Below, in pieces: positions 21,939-31,305 of a stretch of DNA of 64,000 nt. Each line of letters opens with the position of its first letter. Position 1 is the stretch's first letter. Made by a program: the position numbers and the translations under genes. The notes beneath the pieces were generated by a model. It was not told where the DNA came from and searched no databases. It worked only from the letters and a program-made list of their open reading frames with translations. Origin of the DNA: Ophiobolus disseminans (lineage: Eukaryota > Ascomycota > Dothideomycetes > Pleosporales > Phaeosphaeriaceae); NCBI GenBank assembly GCA_010093685.1, contig MU006226.1:136964-200963 (forward strand), in the 5' to 3' direction.

Positions 21939-23519
21939 ATGTCTTCCGTCCCTCAGAGTAAGTATCAGGTACCCAAGCCACTGGTACATGCCTCTGATAC
22001 CATTCTTAGGTACTCCTCAGGCACAGCATCAAAGCCAAGGTGCCGAACAAACATCTGTTCCATTGGCCGCTGATCCCTCGTCTCCCAAGAGCTTGTCAAA
22101 CCAATCCATGACCGCTGCCCAGGAACAAAGAGATGCCATCGAGCAGATGTCATCTGTCACTAATGCCTCAACCCGGGAGGCCAAGGACGATGCTACCATC
22201 AGGGTTGACAGCATTGGCGACCCACTCGATCTCAGTCGCCATCGGAGAGAAAACATCTCGCAAAAGCAGATGAAGGCTGACCACCCCCTGGCCAAACCTA
22301 AACACATGAAGAAGTTCTACACGAGGCAAAATGCACTGATCGATCAATTCCTCCAGAGCGGCGACGAAGAGCGTCTAGCTGCTCTCGATCATCTCGAGAA
22401 CGGACCCAAAGTGAGGTTCGCTGTCAATGCTTCGTTTGTGGTCAACTTCTGTCTGTTCATCATTCAGATGTATGCAGCAGTCTCCACTGGTTCGCTGTCG
22501 CTATTTGCGACTGCTGCCGATGCTTTCATGGATCTAGTGTCGTCGGTTGTCATGCTTATCACATCCAGAATGGCGGCAAGACCAAGCGTTTACAAGTACC
22601 CCGTTGGCCGAACACGCATTGAAACAATTGGTATCATCATGTTCTGCTGCCTCATGACTACCGTCGCCATTCAGCTTATCGTAAGCGTCTCTTCTCGTGT
22701 CCGCCTTTCATGGCTAATGCGTGTGTAGATCGAGTCTGGCAGAGCGCTTGGAGCCGGAGCCAAGGAGTCTGAGGCGCTTCACATCATCCCAATCATCTTC
22801 GTGAGCGTTGCCAGTTAGTCTACTACCCCCTACCGCTTTGTGACATGGTTCACTAACCGTCTTTAGTCTTCTGCAAAGGCTCACTATGCATCTTCTGCTT
22901 CATCTACCGCCGTTACCCTGCAGTGCACGTCTTCTTTATTGACCATCGTAACGACATTGTGGTTAACGCCTTTGGCTTGGCCATGTCTATCGTCGGTAGC
23001 CGCGTGGCCTGGTATGCGGACCCAATTGGTGCTATTCTCATCGGTCTCTTGATCTTGGTTTCATGGGCCGCGAATGCATTCGATCATGTATGGCTTTTGG
23101 TTGGCAAGTCTGCGCCCCAGGAGTTCATCTCCAAGCTCATCTACTTGGTCGTGACGCACGACACGCGAATCACGAAGGTGGATACGGTATGTGTTTCGAG
23201 CTAAGCGCGAGCGGGCTGGGCAAGAGCTAATTCGATACAGTGCCGAGCCTATCATGCTGGGCAGAACTACTATGTCGAGGTCGACATTGTGATGGATGAG
23301 GACCTCCCTCTTAAGGTCACCCACGATGTCAGCCAGACATTGCAACGGAAACTCGAAGGTCTAGCCGACGTCGAGCGCGCATATGTACATGTCGACTACG
23401 AAGATGAACACGACATCAAGGAGGAGCACAAGCCACTCTACGAGGTCACCCAAAGCCGGTCCATCGGAGAGCGTGCTAAAGCCTTGATGTACTTGTTCAG
23501 GAAGAAGGAGGCCACTTGA
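21939..23519 (+). CDS. Cation diffusion facilitator, Mn-CDF type
   Basis: Proton-coupled divalent cation exporter of the CDF family, 457 aa from five exons (21939-21957, 22010-22680, 22729-22813, 22867-23186, 23241-23519). The hydrophilic N-tail of about 150 residues ends with the conserved FYTRQNALIDQFL. Span 2 carries ADAFMDLVSSV (D-x-x-x-D) and span 5 IDHRNDIVVN (D-x-x-x-D). This double DxxxD signature marks the Mn2+/Fe2+ subgroup, whereas Zn transporters have HxxxD. The cytosolic C-terminal domain, from YYVEVDIVMDEDLPLKVTHD on, is the ferredoxin-like dimer domain. Location is probably an endomembrane or the vacuole, which cannot be decided here. Every junction keeps phase. It shares its upstream region with a ZIP importer. 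Confidence 0.92.
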
Positions 23520-24483
23520 CGCACGCCGCCAACCCGATCGAACCACATACGAGGGGCATAATCAGACACCTCATCTTGTATATACCCAACACCTCGTTAA
23601 CGAAGAAAAACATTGATCGATGTTCACCCCAGTGGGATCGATCGATCCCGGGAGGGATCTCTGAGTCTGCTCGTCTTATTCGCGAACGTCTCAAAGGCGT
23701 TACTGTTTAGACGCATCAAGAGGAGGAAGCACACATACGACGATACCCAAAATCGGGCGTCCAACACATCGTCGGCCCGAAGGACATGTCATGTGACAAG
23801 CACATTTGTATGGTCTGCTACCAACGGCGGACATCGTCTGACGCCATAACGACGTACAAAAGCACATATGTAAATACCTACAAACCACTACGTCCACAAT
23901 CATTGCTTTAACCTTTTGCCCTACTTTCCGTTTCACTGTTTGCGCGCTCAAAACAAGACTGTAGCAGTGCGATATAATGATGATGACGCAGCACGTGCAG
24001 CGCCATCAGTAAACGCAACCTCCGTGCTTGCTCATTCCCGCAATACGCATCGACGTGGAATTCAAACCCATTACACAGCTTCGGAAATGACGATCGCTAA
24101 CGTGAGGTCTGTTGAGATGACATGTTGGGGTATCCCAAAGTCGAGGTGGTACCATGGTCGACGAGGATGCTGGACGCTGAACTTTGGTCGTATACATCCA
24201 GGATACCAAAACACAGGTGAACAAGGTGGAAGAGTGGCTGGCCCGTTTGTCATAACAAACGCAGGTAGACTAAGACCCTAGGCAACGGTTTTGAAGGACC
24301 CTTCACCCCAACTAACCGAACGTGAGTAATATTTTTCCGACTAAACTGCAGACTTGGATACCTTCGCCTATCGTCTCGGCCCACCACGCCCCAGAGCGAC
24401 CTCAACTTCTCCCGTTTCGCTCTACTGTTGAAACACAAGCCTGGATATCCTCGCCCATCGTTGCCATCCACCAGGTCTAAAAG
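23520..24483. other. Intergenic, no gene recognised
   Basis: About 960 bases. Near its right end two imperfect 30-35-bp direct copies (acttggataccttcgcctatcg near 24352 and gcctggatatcctcgcccatcg near 24439) lie in the presumed leader of the next gene. Confidence 0.4.
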
Positions 24484-25656
24484 ATGGCCTACCTTCTAGA
24501 ATTCCCGCCTAGCACACTGCCAGACGACATCCGCGCACCGCCGTACGTTATGTTCGGCATTAATGGCATCAGCGCCGTCGAGCTGCTACCACGACGTATT
24601 CCACTGAACATGGTCCTCTACTTTGCGCCCAAGCTCGCGCAGTGGGTTCTACCAGCTCCCAACAAGCTCCCACCTGCAGTAGCTCAAGGCGTTCTGCACA
24701 CACCCCACGTGGGCATCGACATTCTTCTTGACATCGGTCCGGCCAGCTTACAGCGCATCATCTTCAAGATGATGCAGACCGTGGGCTATGTCGTACCCAA
24801 GAGGTTGTTCCAACATGCTCCGTCACTGATGACCTCTATCTCGATCCATCAAACATGGCAACTCCTCGAGCTCCCACCTGCTGGACTAGACGGCCTCCTC
24901 ATGCACATGCAAGCGCGCCTCATGTCGGGCACACACGTAGCTTTCACAGAGCTTCGCGAACTGTGGGCCTATTTCCCCGCCGACCACATCTTGTTGCGTC
25001 TCGCTGCGATGAACTTCGTCCAAGCGTACATTGCATGGTACTACAACCGAGACGACTTCGCATCCATCCGGCATTGGTACCTGAGCACAAAGGAGCGCTA
25101 CGAAGTGTTCAAAGCCGCCGAGGACCAGTACCCCGAGTTTGGTAAGCGGAGTTTTCCCCTCAAAGGACACGTTAACAGCGGCAATGCAGACAGCAGGCTC
25201 AAAGCAAAGGAGCTGGACCAGGCGCTTGTGGAGCGCATGGACAAGCTGGAGGCGAGGACGAAGTCGAAGAAACCGAGGAGATTGAGTGCCGAGAATGTAA
25301 AAAGGAAACTGGACGTAACGACGACGAGGCAGAGCCTGAAGATTAAGGTGAAGAGTCTGGCGGATGCGAGGGATGGCGCGGATACGATTGAGATGGGCAT
25401 TATGAGCTCGTTGCTGGATGATGCGTTGAGGAAGGTGCAGGAGGAGCGTGGGGCCGAGGATGAGGAGAAGGGAGAGCTTGAGAGCGAGGACGTTGATGAG
25501 AAAAAGAAGGCTGAGAGCGCGGCTATCGACGAGAAAAAGAAGTGCGATGCCGAGAAGGACGACGGCGGTATGGAGCAGGAAGCCAGAGGCACGGACAACG
25601 CCTGCAGCGACAAGAAAGAATCGCTCCAACCGGCCCCATCAGCGCAACCAGATTGA
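24484..25656 (+). CDS. Uncharacterised protein with acidic coiled-coil C-terminus
   Basis: 390 aa, single exon, not recognised. The N-terminal 220 residues are hydrophobic/aromatic and helix-rich (VELLPRRIPLNMVLYFAPKL, FVQAYIAWYYNRDDF, IRHWYLSTKERYEVFKAAED) and look like a folded globular domain. From about residue 240 the chain becomes highly charged. It has a basic KSKKPRRLSAENVKRKLD segment, then a Lys/Glu-rich coiled coil with repeated DEKKK motifs (DVDEKKKAESAAIDEKKK) and a Ser/Pro tail. The mix of a folded N-terminus and a charged tail would suit a scaffold or nuclear protein, but no function is supported. The stop codon and 3' flank lie inside an imperfect direct repeat (25637 and 25785). 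Confidence 0.65.
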   Translation: MAYLLEFPPSTLPDDIRAPPYVMFGINGISAVELLPRRIPLNMVLYFAPKLAQWVLPAPNKLPPAVAQGVLHTPHVGIDILLDIGPASLQRIIFKMMQTVGYVVPKRLFQHAPSLMTSISIHQTWQLLELPPAGLDGLLMHMQARLMSGTHVAFTELRELWAYFPADHILLRLAAMNFVQAYIAWYYNRDDFASIRHWYLSTKERYEVFKAAEDQYPEFGKRSFPLKGHVNSGNADSRLKAKELDQALVERMDKLEARTKSKKPRRLSAENVKRKLDVTTTRQSLKIKVKSLADARDGADTIEMGIMSSLLDDALRKVQEERGAEDEEKGELESEDVDEKKKAESAAIDEKKKCDAEKDDGGMEQEARGTDNACSDKKESLQPAPSAQPD

Positions 25657-25858
25657 ACAAAACCATACTTATGTTGAATCGACGCCCTTTACGTATTCGC
25701 AGTCATCAACACATCCTGGCTATCCTCGCATACTCTTGCCCCGCTCGCATATCCACGCTTCACGCTGCGAGGACATTCAGGACGCATCAGCGCAACCGAC
25801 ATGAACAAAATGCAAGTTCCTTGGATCAACGCCCTTAGACATCCGCAACTACCGACTT
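25637..25858. repeat. Imperfect direct repeat, 148-bp spacing
   Basis: Copies of about 70 bases begin catcagcgcaacc at 25637 and 25785. They continue through a (t)gaacaaaa block and an atcaacgccctt / atcgacgcccttt block. The first copy contains the stop codon of the preceding gene. Confidence 0.65.
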
Positions 25859-26142
25859 ACCGACTGAAGGGCGGTGCGATGGTGTTTTGGGCATCGCGAG
25901 GATTCAGGCACCACATTGTGGCGTCCCGCTTCCGGACTTCGGTGCGCTCGGGTTCCACGCGAGGTAACGTGTCGACGCGACGAGGCGTTAGGCAGCCCAT
26001 GGGTGGGGTATATAGACTTGAAGTGTGGACGCGTTGTTGAGTACTATACCTTTAAGCATACCTATTTCTTGGGTGCGGAATTAAAAATCAGCTTTGAGTT
26101 CCACAAACGTAGCATCAGGACCGACATAACAGCATCGTCGCA

Positions 26143-26604
26143 ATGGGTATCTCCCGCCATCCAGCACTCCCCTACATATCCTCTCTCTTTGGGTGTATAT
26201 TCCTCTTCTTCGGTGTCACTTACATATGTCCGTCTCCCTTCCCTCCCAAAATCCCCCTCCCCATCCCTCCCATCCCACATCTAACACCCACAGCCAACCC
26301 CGTCCAAGGCTTCAGCTTCCTCGGCTTCACTTCCACACCCACGACGCCCTACGACTGGGATCTCATGCAGCGCGTCATGGTCTTATACGGCGCTAAGGAC
26401 CTGTTCATGGCGGCTGCGATTCTTAGCTCGACGTGGTTTGGCACGAGGAAGAGTGCGGGTATGGTGCTTGTGGCGGGCGGCTTGTGTGCCGGGGTGGATG
26501 GGTGGGTTGTTGGCGATCAGGCGGGGACGGGCGAGTGGGGGCATTGGGGGTATGGGATGGTGATGGTGGGTGTGGGAGCGGGCATGATGGGGGTGTTGGG
26601 TTGA
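26143..26604 (+). CDS. Small membrane protein, DUF4267-like
   Basis: Four-span membrane protein similar to fungal DUF4267 proteins of about 130 aa. Two forms are possible. A 66-nt intron (26228-26293, gtccgt...cacag) joins LFFGVTYI to SNPVQGFSFLGF and gives 131 aa. Because 66 is a multiple of three and has no stop, the unspliced frame also stays open (153 aa) but would insert a proline-rich loop. I prefer the spliced form, since it matches the expected length and the insert is almost all Pro/Ser codons. Later spans read LYGAKDLFMAAAILSSTWFG and GMVMVGVGAGMMGVLG. Function unknown. Confidence 0.65.
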   Translation: MGISRHPALPYISSLFGCIFLFFGVTYICPSPFPPKIPLPIPPIPHLTPTANPVQGFSFLGFTSTPTTPYDWDLMQRVMVLYGAKDLFMAAAILSSTWFGTRKSAGMVLVAGGLCAGVDGWVVGDQAGTGEWGHWGYGMVMVGVGAGMMGVLG

Positions 26605-26861
26605 GGGGAGGTTGTTGGTGTGGAAGGTAGAGGCGAATCATAGGAGTCAATGGTTGTAGAAATCAGGTTCGAACTGCATTTAGCACTCATGGTTTATTGT
26701 TTGTGTTAATTTAGTATCGATTGCGATGAAAGATAATGTGGGAAGTAGGTAGCCTTGGAGAGCCATGCGCTTCGCACGTGGAGTCGCGTAAATTAGCGTG
26801 TAGTTCGGCGCGTCATTGCACACCGCGTCGCGGCACCACTCCAAGGCTCACAACTTGTGCG

Positions 26862-28492
26862 ATGACAGATATATGGAGCGGAGATATCTTGCTCCCCGAT
26901 GGCAATGCTATTAAGGGTACTTCCACTTCTCGCCTGGTCGACTTGCAATACTGACCTGCTGCAGACGTTGGATTCGCATCACGCAATGTCGCGTCCTCAC
27001 CCGCACTTCCATCCACCGCACTACGCTTCCTCACCACCGTCGAAACCGCCAAGATCCCCCTGTATCTCGCCGCAGGACCGAGTGTTGACGTGTGGACAAT
27101 ATGCGAGGCTACAGAAGCGTGGTTTGAGTCGATACTGTTGAGCAAGCCTGCTTCTTCTGAGACAGCAAGCAATACTGGGACAGATTGGTGGGCATTGGCG
27201 CGATCACAGTCCCCAATTGGTATCCTCGTTCAAGTACAACATGCAGGAGAAGAGACGCAAAAGCCGCGAGTAACGGAGATCCTCTTCTATGGCACAATTG
27301 CGCCTACGACGGCTGGAGTGCTCCCAACACCACCTTCGTCGTCGCCAGAACGCCATGATGATCAACATGAACAGCTACCCGAACTTCGGGTCCATGCCTT
27401 GCTGCTTTCATCTGATCTCCTGTATCCGCAAGCTGCTACCAATGTTCTGCCATCATCGCCAGCAGTGAGCACCAGCGATGCCAACACTAGCATCGAGGCT
27501 CAGTTCCTACCATCGCCCCTCCACGCGCACGTTACACCTGATTCACCAAAACGAAAGCGAGATATCTTCGAGGAGGCTACGATAGCAACGAAGAAGGCTC
27601 GGGGCAAAGGTGGGGCGGGTATCGCGGCGGCAGCAGCTCGTGGGACTGAGTCTCAGCCACCTCATGAACACCGAAAGTCCCTGTCTATCGATACGAAAGC
27701 TGTGCCGTTCCCAGATGGCCGGCCATCTTCTGCGAACAGCGCACTGTCCCGTCCTGCTTCGCGCCAACTGTCTCGATCGCCCAGCATATCCTCTGATACA
27801 CGGCCGCCTGGTCGAAAGGGCCTGCCAGATGCTCACAATAAGCGGTCTACGCTCTCGCAGGTCGCTACTGTGCCTCTGCAGCCGGAAGAACCAACTACAG
27901 AGTCAAGAAATAAGGAGGCTTTGTCGCGCGTTGTTATGGCTGCAATGCGCATGCATGGTATGCAGCAGCGGAAGAAGACTCGTTCGCGCCGTGCCTCTGT
28001 TGCTCCTGGTGCAGATGATAGCCATCTTCTAAGCGAGGAAGCAGAAGCTGAAGAAACTGCAAAAGATGAGGAATTTAAATTGATGTACCACCAAACATAC
28101 AAAGGCGCAGCTTTCGCTCTGGTAAGTTGATGAGTAATCATTCTGCAAGACTTTGCAGCTAATGTGATGGACAGCGCAAGCATATCATAGAGAAACCGCT
28201 GCATGCTCAACCAGATCGGCTCCGGGATGTTGTCGAGAAGCTCCTAGCGATATACTTGAGCGACCCACTCGCGCAACCGTTGCCCGCAGACGAGGTGAAC
28301 AACCCAGTAGCTACACCAGGCACCAAATCTTGCCTAGCTGTTCCAAATTCTACCCATCCACATGCTAGTCCCTTCGATTTGCCAAGCGCAGCTCGGCCGA
28401 GCATCATGAGATCCAAGACCGACAGCGATATATTTACCGGCTCACCCGTGAGCAGGAGAAGAAGTAACAATGGCGAAACGGCCCCAGGGTGA
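26862..28492 (+). CDS. Sld7-like DNA replication initiation protein
   Basis: 509 aa from three exons (26862-26916, 26965-28121, 28175-28492). The C-terminal part, DEEFKLMYHQTYKGAAFAL joined to RKHIIEKPLHAQPDRLRDVV and EKLLAIYLSDPL, resembles the Sld7 C-terminal domain, which in yeast mediates the Sld3-Sld7 complex at replication origins. The N-terminus (MTDIWSGDILLPDGNAIKD) would correspond to the Sld7 N-terminal beta domain that binds Sld3. The long middle is disordered and Ser/Pro-rich, with a basic KRKRDIFEEATIATKKARGK segment that could be a nuclear localisation signal. Assignment rests on the C-terminal motif and overall layout, so it is likely but not certain. Confidence 0.65.
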
Positions 28493-29054
28493 CATGCTAA
28501 ATGCCCGTTCCACATCGATGGAGACGATGAACATCGAAAGCAGCGTCAGCAGTCTTTCCGACCGGAGAATATGTGAATTAAGTGGATTCAATGGGGAAAT
28601 GCGTTGTTGCTATTTCCGAACGTCTTGCTGACGCTTGTCCACACAACACCAGCGAAATACGAGGATCGCCGCCATGCACCCCACAACAAGTGATTGTTAA
28701 AGTCGACGGAGTGGCGGCGCCATAGCCGTGCCCGAGCTGCACAGGTGATGTGCATACTGCTGCGTCATTGTATCGTGAGGTACGACGGGTCTCGCGCTCA
28801 AGTCGACGCGACAGCAATATTTGCTGATGCTGTTCACGTAGCTTGAGGCTGAGCAAACGTTGGTTTTTCGTATCTAAACTTCGTGCGAGAGACTCACGTG
28901 TATTTAGGACCTACGATGGCAGCGACATGGATGTATAAAGGGATGCAAAGCCGTGGCTAATAAACGACATCCACAACCTCCAACATCAACGCAACAACAA
29001 ACAAACTTCAACACCTCGAACCAGCAACTATTAATCAATCTTTAAACATCCATC
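28493..29054. promoter_or_regulatory. Promoter of small secreted protein gene
   Basis: No gene seen. A TATAAA box at 28934-28939 lies about 115 bases before the ATG at 29055 and is followed by a CAA/ACA-rich leader, typical of a strongly transcribed fungal gene. Confidence 0.5.
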
Positions 29055-29554
29055 ATGTTCACCAAAGTCTCCGCCCTCGCTTTCCTCGCAGCCAGCGCAT
29101 CGGCAGCTGCAATTCCCTCAGAAGCCGCACCGTGGCTGTGGCACCTCACCGGTGCCACCAGCATCTGTACCGCAGCGACCTGCCGCTACGGCTTCAACAT
29201 CTCCGCACCCGCTGGCCCAGCTGGCGAGCCATCCTTTACTGCTACCGGCTGCATCGGCACCAGCGTCCAGGGCGTCTACAAGTCTTGCGCAGTCGTTGGA
29301 CTGGACGTTCCGGGCGATGTCTTGAGCCAGGAGTTTAATCATGGAGTTGATATTGGTGCGGGTTTGAGTGTGAGGTATACGTTTGAGAAGTGAGTACCGT
29401 TGCAGAGGGAGGGGACGAGGATAGCGGCTAATAGTGGTGTAGGAATGGGATTAAGTACACGTATACGGGCACTGGTCCTATCGCCCATGGTGGTGCGCCG
29501 GCGGATTTGGATATTATTCCTACGGAGGTGTTTGCTACGCCTGTTGAGGCATAG
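29055..29554 (+). CDS. Small secreted protein with four cysteines, candidate effector
   Basis: 148 aa from two exons (29055-29389, 29443-29554). A signal peptide is clear: MFTKVSALAFLAASASAAAI with an Ala-rich cleavage region near residue 18-20. The mature chain has four cysteines (SICTAATC, then ATGCIG and YKSCAV), which could form two disulfides, and is otherwise beta-rich (GAGLSVRYTFEK, NGIKYTYTGTG). No catalytic motif. Size, secretion signal and paired cysteines fit fungal effector or elicitor-like proteins. It vaguely recalls proteins annotated as hypersensitive-response-inducing in Pleosporales, but I cannot confirm that. The intron restores a longer C-terminus than the first frame alone. 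Confidence 0.72.
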
Positions 29555-29934
29555 ACCGTCAAGAAGCATTGTGTGCCACAGGTAACGACAGAGAACTCTT
29601 GAACATCAATACCGACTATACATATCATTATCCAGTATTTCCAGTATTTTCAATCCCTATAACGATGCACAGTGATCATTAAATTCAATACCACATTCAA
29701 TCCATCTTCCGCGCATTCTTTCCCCTCCTCGACATCCGCCTCTCTATCCTTAACACCTACCTATCTCCAAGTACAACGCAAATCCACAATCCACCCTCAT
29801 CGCTCTTCTTCATATCATTCCCAACCCCTCATAGCAAAGTAACACAAAGCCACACCCCCAAGCAACCATCCTCAAACCACAACATCCGCTCCCCCCACTT
29901 CCGCCCTCCCCGCTTGCCATAACGCAGCCTCCCA

Positions 29935-30117
29935 CTACACCCAGATGAGAACGGCCGATAAAATAGCCACTATTGCCCACACGGTTATCTCGGGGTATCG
30001 TCGGTAGAGAAACGCGGTGCTTTTTTCTGTGTATTTGAGGGTGTAGGTGGCGAATACGCCTATGAGGATGCGGGCGAGGAGCCAAGGTATGAGGGTGACG
30101 ATGTGGGATCGGGGCAT
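29935..30117 (-). CDS. Small membrane protein, two predicted spans
   Basis: 60 aa, MPRSHIVTLIPWLLARILIG at the start. Two hydrophobic segments (IPWLLARILIGVFATYTL and ITVWAIVAILSAVLIWV) flank a short basic loop (KYTEKSTAFLYRRYPE). No known family. Its upstream DNA (30251-30345) is duplicated about 600 bases away, upstream of a second, similar reading frame at 30498-30691. That duplication supports this being a real expressed unit and not a chance frame. Confidence 0.5.
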   Translation of the reverse strand: MPRSHIVTLIPWLLARILIGVFATYTLKYTEKSTAFLYRRYPEITVWAIVAILSAVLIWV

Positions 30118-30250
30118 TGGGGATGTTGGGTTGGTGGTTCGGTTTGGTGGACGCGGGGGGTTTGGTATTGGGTTGTGATGGGGTGGGATGGGATAGGATG
30201 CTTTGGTTGGAATGGTTGTGTGTATTTTAGAGATAAGTTGAAATGGGTTT

Positions 30251-30345
30251 TATAACTTTATAGTGATCTAAGACATGTTTAAGACAGTTTGCGACATTTG
30301 AGGGAGGTGTTGAGTAGCAAATAAGACGGAACGCGGCTGAGACAT
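30251..30345. repeat. Promoter-proximal direct repeat, copy 1
   Basis: About 95 bases containing ctaagacatg, gtttgcgacatttgag, gtagcaaa and gcggctgagacat, matched by copy 2 at 30857-30953. Spacing is about 606 bases. It sits 130-230 bases upstream of the 29935-30117 gene. Confidence 0.75.
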
Positions 30346-30497
30346 ATCGATTATGTTTCTGCCTATATTAACACTCGTTCTTTTTAGCATCGAAGCCCCC
30401 GTTCACTGCATCTTCCCTCCTCTCCCTGCCCATGCATCATTCGCCTCCTTACTCCATCCTCCATCCTCCACCATCTACCTCCATTCTACCCTCCCAG

Positions 30498-30691
30498 CCC
30501 TTGAAAGCACATAGCATAATACTGCAAAAGCAACAGTGCAACAGCAAGTGCATATGCCCACACAGGGTTCTTGCGAAGAGAATCCGACAGATCCTTCTCA
30601 AAAGTCTTTTTGTATTCCTCGACGTATGCTGACTCGTAAATGAGGCGGAACAACAACAAATGGCGAAGTCGACGAACGGTTCTGGGGGCAT
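30498..30691 (-). pseudogene. Possible decayed paralogue of the 29935-30117 gene
   Basis: An ATG at 30691 opens MPPEPFVDFA, but after about ten codons the protein-like sequence continues one frame away: LLLFRLIYESAYVEEYKKTF, then EKDLSDSLRKNPVWAYALAV and ALLLLQYYAMCF. This layout (hydrophobic, charged loop with E-K, R..P, hydrophobic) parallels the 29935-30117 protein. No intron consensus bridges the two frames, so a one-base indel is the simplest reading. The homologous promoter block lies 165 bases upstream. A real gene with a different start is the alternative. Confidence 0.35.
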
Positions 30692-30856
30692 TGAGGTGTT
30701 GGGGTTTTGGGGATGGTCGTTGTTGAGTTACAGGGATGGAGTTGTAGAGAATAACTTGGTGGGAGGTGGGTTCGACATATCAGCGAGGGCCTTTGCGGAA
30801 TGAGATGGTCTGAGGGGAATGCTTGTAGATTACAACGAGGGGTTGAGATAGAATCT

Positions 30857-30953
30857 TATGACTTTAGTGTGGCCCAAGACATGCCTAAGAAAGTTTGCGA
30901 CATTTGAGTGACGGGTGTTGGGTAGCAAACGAAACGGAATGCGGCTAAGACAT
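30857..30953. repeat. Promoter-proximal direct repeat, copy 2
   Basis: Partner of 30251-30345. It shares caagacatg, gtttgcgacatttgag, gtagcaaa and gcggctaagacat with a few indels and transitions. Confidence 0.75.
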
Positions 30954-31305
30954 TGATTGCTGTTTTGGTGCTATGTGACAGTATGGGTGTATGCTCTACA
31001 AAAATTCGTGTGAGTTCGAGCGCGCAGCTCATGATTAATTTTGAAGCAGAAGGACTGATGCTGAACTGTAGATGGTTCTTCGGTTCCTTGGTCTTATATG
31101 TGAGCCCATTTGGTTCTTTTCGCACTATTCAACGGTCTTCAGGATGGAGTTCTGTTTTCGGATGTTCATGGCTATACTGACTTGTTACCTGCGGAAATCA
31201 AAGCGGCGAATGTTGGGGTGGCCTCGAAAGTCTTGATAAGTGGCTCGATGATACTTTTCTCGCAATGTACATCCCAACACCCTCTTTTACTTACTATTCT
31301 CTCCC

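Noticed and set aside
23600..23670. Possible tRNA or hairpin around gatcgatcgatcccgggagggatc
   Set aside because: A local palindrome is present but no cloverleaf or T-loop consensus follows.
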